Source of the DNA: Deltaproteobacteria bacterium
Lineage (GTDB): Bacteria > Desulfobacterota > JAENJC01
Assembly (NCBI GenBank): GCA_016844545.1
Contig: JAENJC010000001.1
Coordinates: 1-33,472, forward strand
Direction: 5' to 3'
DNA: 33,472 bases
Shown here piece by piece: positions 31,765-33,472 of the stretch. The translations under genes and the position numbers were made by a program. The first letter of the stretch is position 1. Each line of letters starts with the position of its first letter. The notes beneath the pieces were generated by a model that had not been told where the DNA came from, did no database searches, and saw nothing but the letters and a program-made list of their open reading frames with translations.

Positions 31765-32616
31765 TTACCTCTCTCCCCACTTGAGCTTTTTACGAATGAC
31801 CTCGTAATAGTTCCTGTAAGGAGACTTGATAAGATGGATCACTGCATCGGCCTTTTTTATCTCGACAATGTCGCCACAATGAAGGGCGGGACCGGCTATC
31901 CCGTCGTGAGTTATAAGGATATCCTCCTTTGAAAGAATAGATATGGTTATAACAGAGTCGTCAGAGACTATTACCGGCCTTTGTGTAAGGGTATGGGGAC
32001 ATATAGGAGTAAGGGTAAAAGCATGGAGGGACGGGTATATGATCGGCCCGCCTGCTGAAAGGGAATAGGCGGTGGATCCGGTTGGGGTGGATACTATAAG
32101 TCCGTCGGCCTTATATGTAGTGACATAATCACCGTTGATCTTTGTCTCCAGGTCTACGATCCTTGCAGTGCTTCCCCTGCTTACAAAGACATCGTTTAAG
32201 ACTTCATATCTGGAAATCTCTATCCTATCTCTGATGACTCTGGCTGAGAGCATTACCCTCTCCTCCGTCTCATACTCCCCTTTCAATACCCTTTCCATTG
32301 CAGGATAAAGCTCATCAATAGTTATCTCAGTGAGAAATCCAAGGCTGCCAAGGTTAACCCCCAGGATCGGGATACCTGTGGCACCAGCAAGTCTTGCAGC
32401 AGCGAGAAGGGTGCCATCTCCGCCCAGAACAAGAAGCATATCGGATTTTGATGCTATCTGGTTCTTTGGGCAGCAACCGGATATTCCCAACAGCGCACCA
32501 AGTTCCTCATCAATAACAGGCTCAATCCCCCTTCCCTTCAGCCATGGGATCAGCTCTTTTGAAACTTCTACAGCCTGGGCCTTGTCTGTTTTTGCGATTA
32601 TCCCTATCCTCTTCAT
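31765..32616 (-). CDS. nadK: NAD kinase
   Basis: Phosphorylates NAD to NADP. From ATG 32616 the protein has 283 residues, the usual length; the frame can extend to 32679 but the extra residues lack conservation. GGDGT is at 65-69, LGVNLGSLGFL at 85-95, NDVFVSRG in the middle and KADGLIVSTPTGSTAYSLSAGGPI near residue 170. No clear ribosome site marks the start. It diverges from rarA. Confidence 0.95.
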   Translation of the reverse strand: MKRIGIIAKTDKAQAVEVSKELIPWLKGRGIEPVIDEELGALLGISGCCPKNQIASKSDMLLVLGGDGTLLAAARLAGATGIPILGVNLGSLGFLTEITIDELYPAMERVLKGEYETEERVMLSARVIRDRIEISRYEVLNDVFVSRGSTARIVDLETKINGDYVTTYKADGLIVSTPTGSTAYSLSAGGPIIYPSLHAFTLTPICPHTLTQRPVIVSDDSVITISILSKEDILITHDGIAGPALHCGDIVEIKKADAVIHLIKSPYRNYYEVIRKKLKWGER

Positions 32617-32665
32617 ACCCTTATTAATTAGCATAACCGGCACTATTTTGTCCATCAAATTCAGA

Positions 32666-32694
32666 TTGGAAAGGGGCATTCGGTGTGATAGACT
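32666..32694 (+). promoter_or_regulatory. Possible promoter of rarA
   Basis: TTGGAA (32666-32671) and TAGACT (32689-32694) stand 17 bases apart, each matching four of six sigma-70 positions. The start would be near 32701, 26 bases before the rarA ATG. Confidence 0.38.
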
Positions 32695-32726
32695 AACTCG
32701 AAAGCGGTTTAAACGGTTAATAAGAC

Positions 32727-33472
32727 ATGGAACTATTCAAGGAAAATAAACCTAAAGAGGCATCAGCCCCCCTCGCAGACAGGATGAGACCTCGAAGCCT
32801 TGAAGAATTTGTCGGGCAGGGACATATCGTTGATAAGGGGCGGTTCCTTAGATCTGCCATAGAGGCAGATAAGATCCCATCCCTTATCCTATGGGGTCCT
32901 CCTGGGAGCGGAAAGACTACCCTCGCAAACGTAATTGCAAACGCCACAGGCTCCCGCTTTGTCTTTTTCTCAGCAGTCCTTGAAGGGGTAAAAGAGGTAA
33001 GGGAGATCGTCAAAGAGGCGGAGGTTGAGTTCAGAAAAGGGATAAGGACCATCCTCTTTGTGGACGAGATACACCGCTTCAATAAGGCCCAGCAGGACGC
33101 TTTCCTCCCCCATGTAGAGAAGGGAACCATAACTCTTATTGGGGCCACGACAGAGAACCCCTCATTTGAGGTAAACGCGCCGCTCCTCTCAAGATGCAGG
33201 GTGCTGACACTCAAACCCTTAACAAACAGTGATCTGAAGACCATCCTTAATAAGGCCATAGAAGACAAAGAGCGGGGACTTGGAAACTTTAATCTGTCAG
33301 TTTCCGAAGATGCAGTTGACCACATAGTAAAGGCGTCCCATGGCGACGCCAGAACAGCCCTGACTGCCCTTGAGGTAGCGGCAAACCTTTCTATACCGGA
33401 TGCAGAGGGACAGAGGACAATTGAATTGAAAGATGCCGAAGAGGCATTGCAGAGAAAGGCCCTCTTATACGA
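32727..33472 (+). CDS. rarA: Replication-associated recombination protein RarA (partial, cut by window end)
   Basis: An AAA+ ATPase of the clamp-loader class that works at stalled forks (MgsA/WRNIP1). The first 248 residues are seen. PLADRMRPRSLEEFVGQGHIV opens the domain; Walker A GPPGSGKTT is at 57-65, followed by SRFVFFSAVLEGVKEVR, Walker B with VDEIHRFNKAQQDAFLPHVEKG, and sensor 1 GATTENPSFEVNAPLLSR. The frame has no stop up to the last base. It is divergent from nadK. Confidence 0.95.
   Translation, partial: MELFKENKPKEASAPLADRMRPRSLEEFVGQGHIVDKGRFLRSAIEADKIPSLILWGPPGSGKTTLANVIANATGSRFVFFSAVLEGVKEVREIVKEAEVEFRKGIRTILFVDEIHRFNKAQQDAFLPHVEKGTITLIGATTENPSFEVNAPLLSRCRVLTLKPLTNSDLKTILNKAIEDKERGLGNFNLSVSEDAVDHIVKASHGDARTALTALEVAANLSIPDAEGQRTIELKDAEEALQRKALLY

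Noticed and set aside
1..33472. CRISPR array, tRNA or rRNA genes
   Set aside because: No regularly spaced direct repeats were found, and no tRNA cloverleaf or rRNA sequence was recognised on either strand.

Overview
This window looks like chromosomal DNA from a Gram-negative bacterium, probably an uncultured member of the Nitrospirota or Desulfobacterota type. The pointers are an outer-membrane barrel protein, a SurA-like periplasmic protein, a MglA-type GTPase, a DUF401 permease, FolE2 in place of FolE, and the order spoIID-queA-tgt-yajC-secD-secF-recJ. By eye the base composition is balanced. The phylum is an inference from gene content; no rRNA or tRNA gene is present to fix it.

Layout. 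1-2.9 kb (+): a HicAB toxin-antitoxin pair, then trpD-trpC-trpF, with trpF broken. 2.8-7.0 kb (-): a run reading SPOR protein, a 184-residue unknown, a MglA-like GTPase, a broken MoaB/MogA gene and folC. 7.2-8.4 kb (+): a DUF401 permease. 8.4-10.2 kb (-): folE2, queD and a SurA N-domain protein. 10.25-15.8 kb (+): an NfeD-type membrane serine protease, a DUF4124 protein, then a 1.5 kb block of mobile DNA (an integron-like gene cassette and a REP-associated transposase), then a slipin and an Omp85-like barrel protein, closed by a strong hairpin. 16-17.8 kb (+): a PHP phosphoesterase and folD. 17.8-28.1 kb (-): a methyltransferase, then a long run reading pmbA (frameshifted), spoIID-like, queA, tgt, yajC, secD, secF, recJ. 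28.2-32.6 kb (-): a GNAT acetyltransferase, recN, an MFS transporter and nadK. 32.7 kb to the end (+): the first part of rarA.

Most genes are housekeeping: tryptophan and folate synthesis, queuosine (folE2 and queD for the precursor, tgt and queA for tRNA insertion and modification), the Sec accessory complex and DNA repair (recJ, recN, rarA).

The unusual content is structural. (1) A lone gene cassette with an attC-like site, encoding a possible HEPN-type protein, and a RAYT transposase flanked by inverted REPs lie between nfeD and the slipin gene, which are normally neighbours. (2) Four copies of a palindromic repeat starting GTAGGGG and ending CCCCTAC occur: three at gene junctions of the que-sec run and one in frame inside trpF. 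(3) Four genes carry lesions: trpF, the MoaB/MogA gene, recN (in-frame gap) and pmbA (one-base shift). These may be real decay or assembly error, and reads would decide. I do not see a clearly new multi-gene system. The best candidates for novelty are the cassette protein, the MglA operon with its unknown partner, and the slipin/Omp85-like pair.
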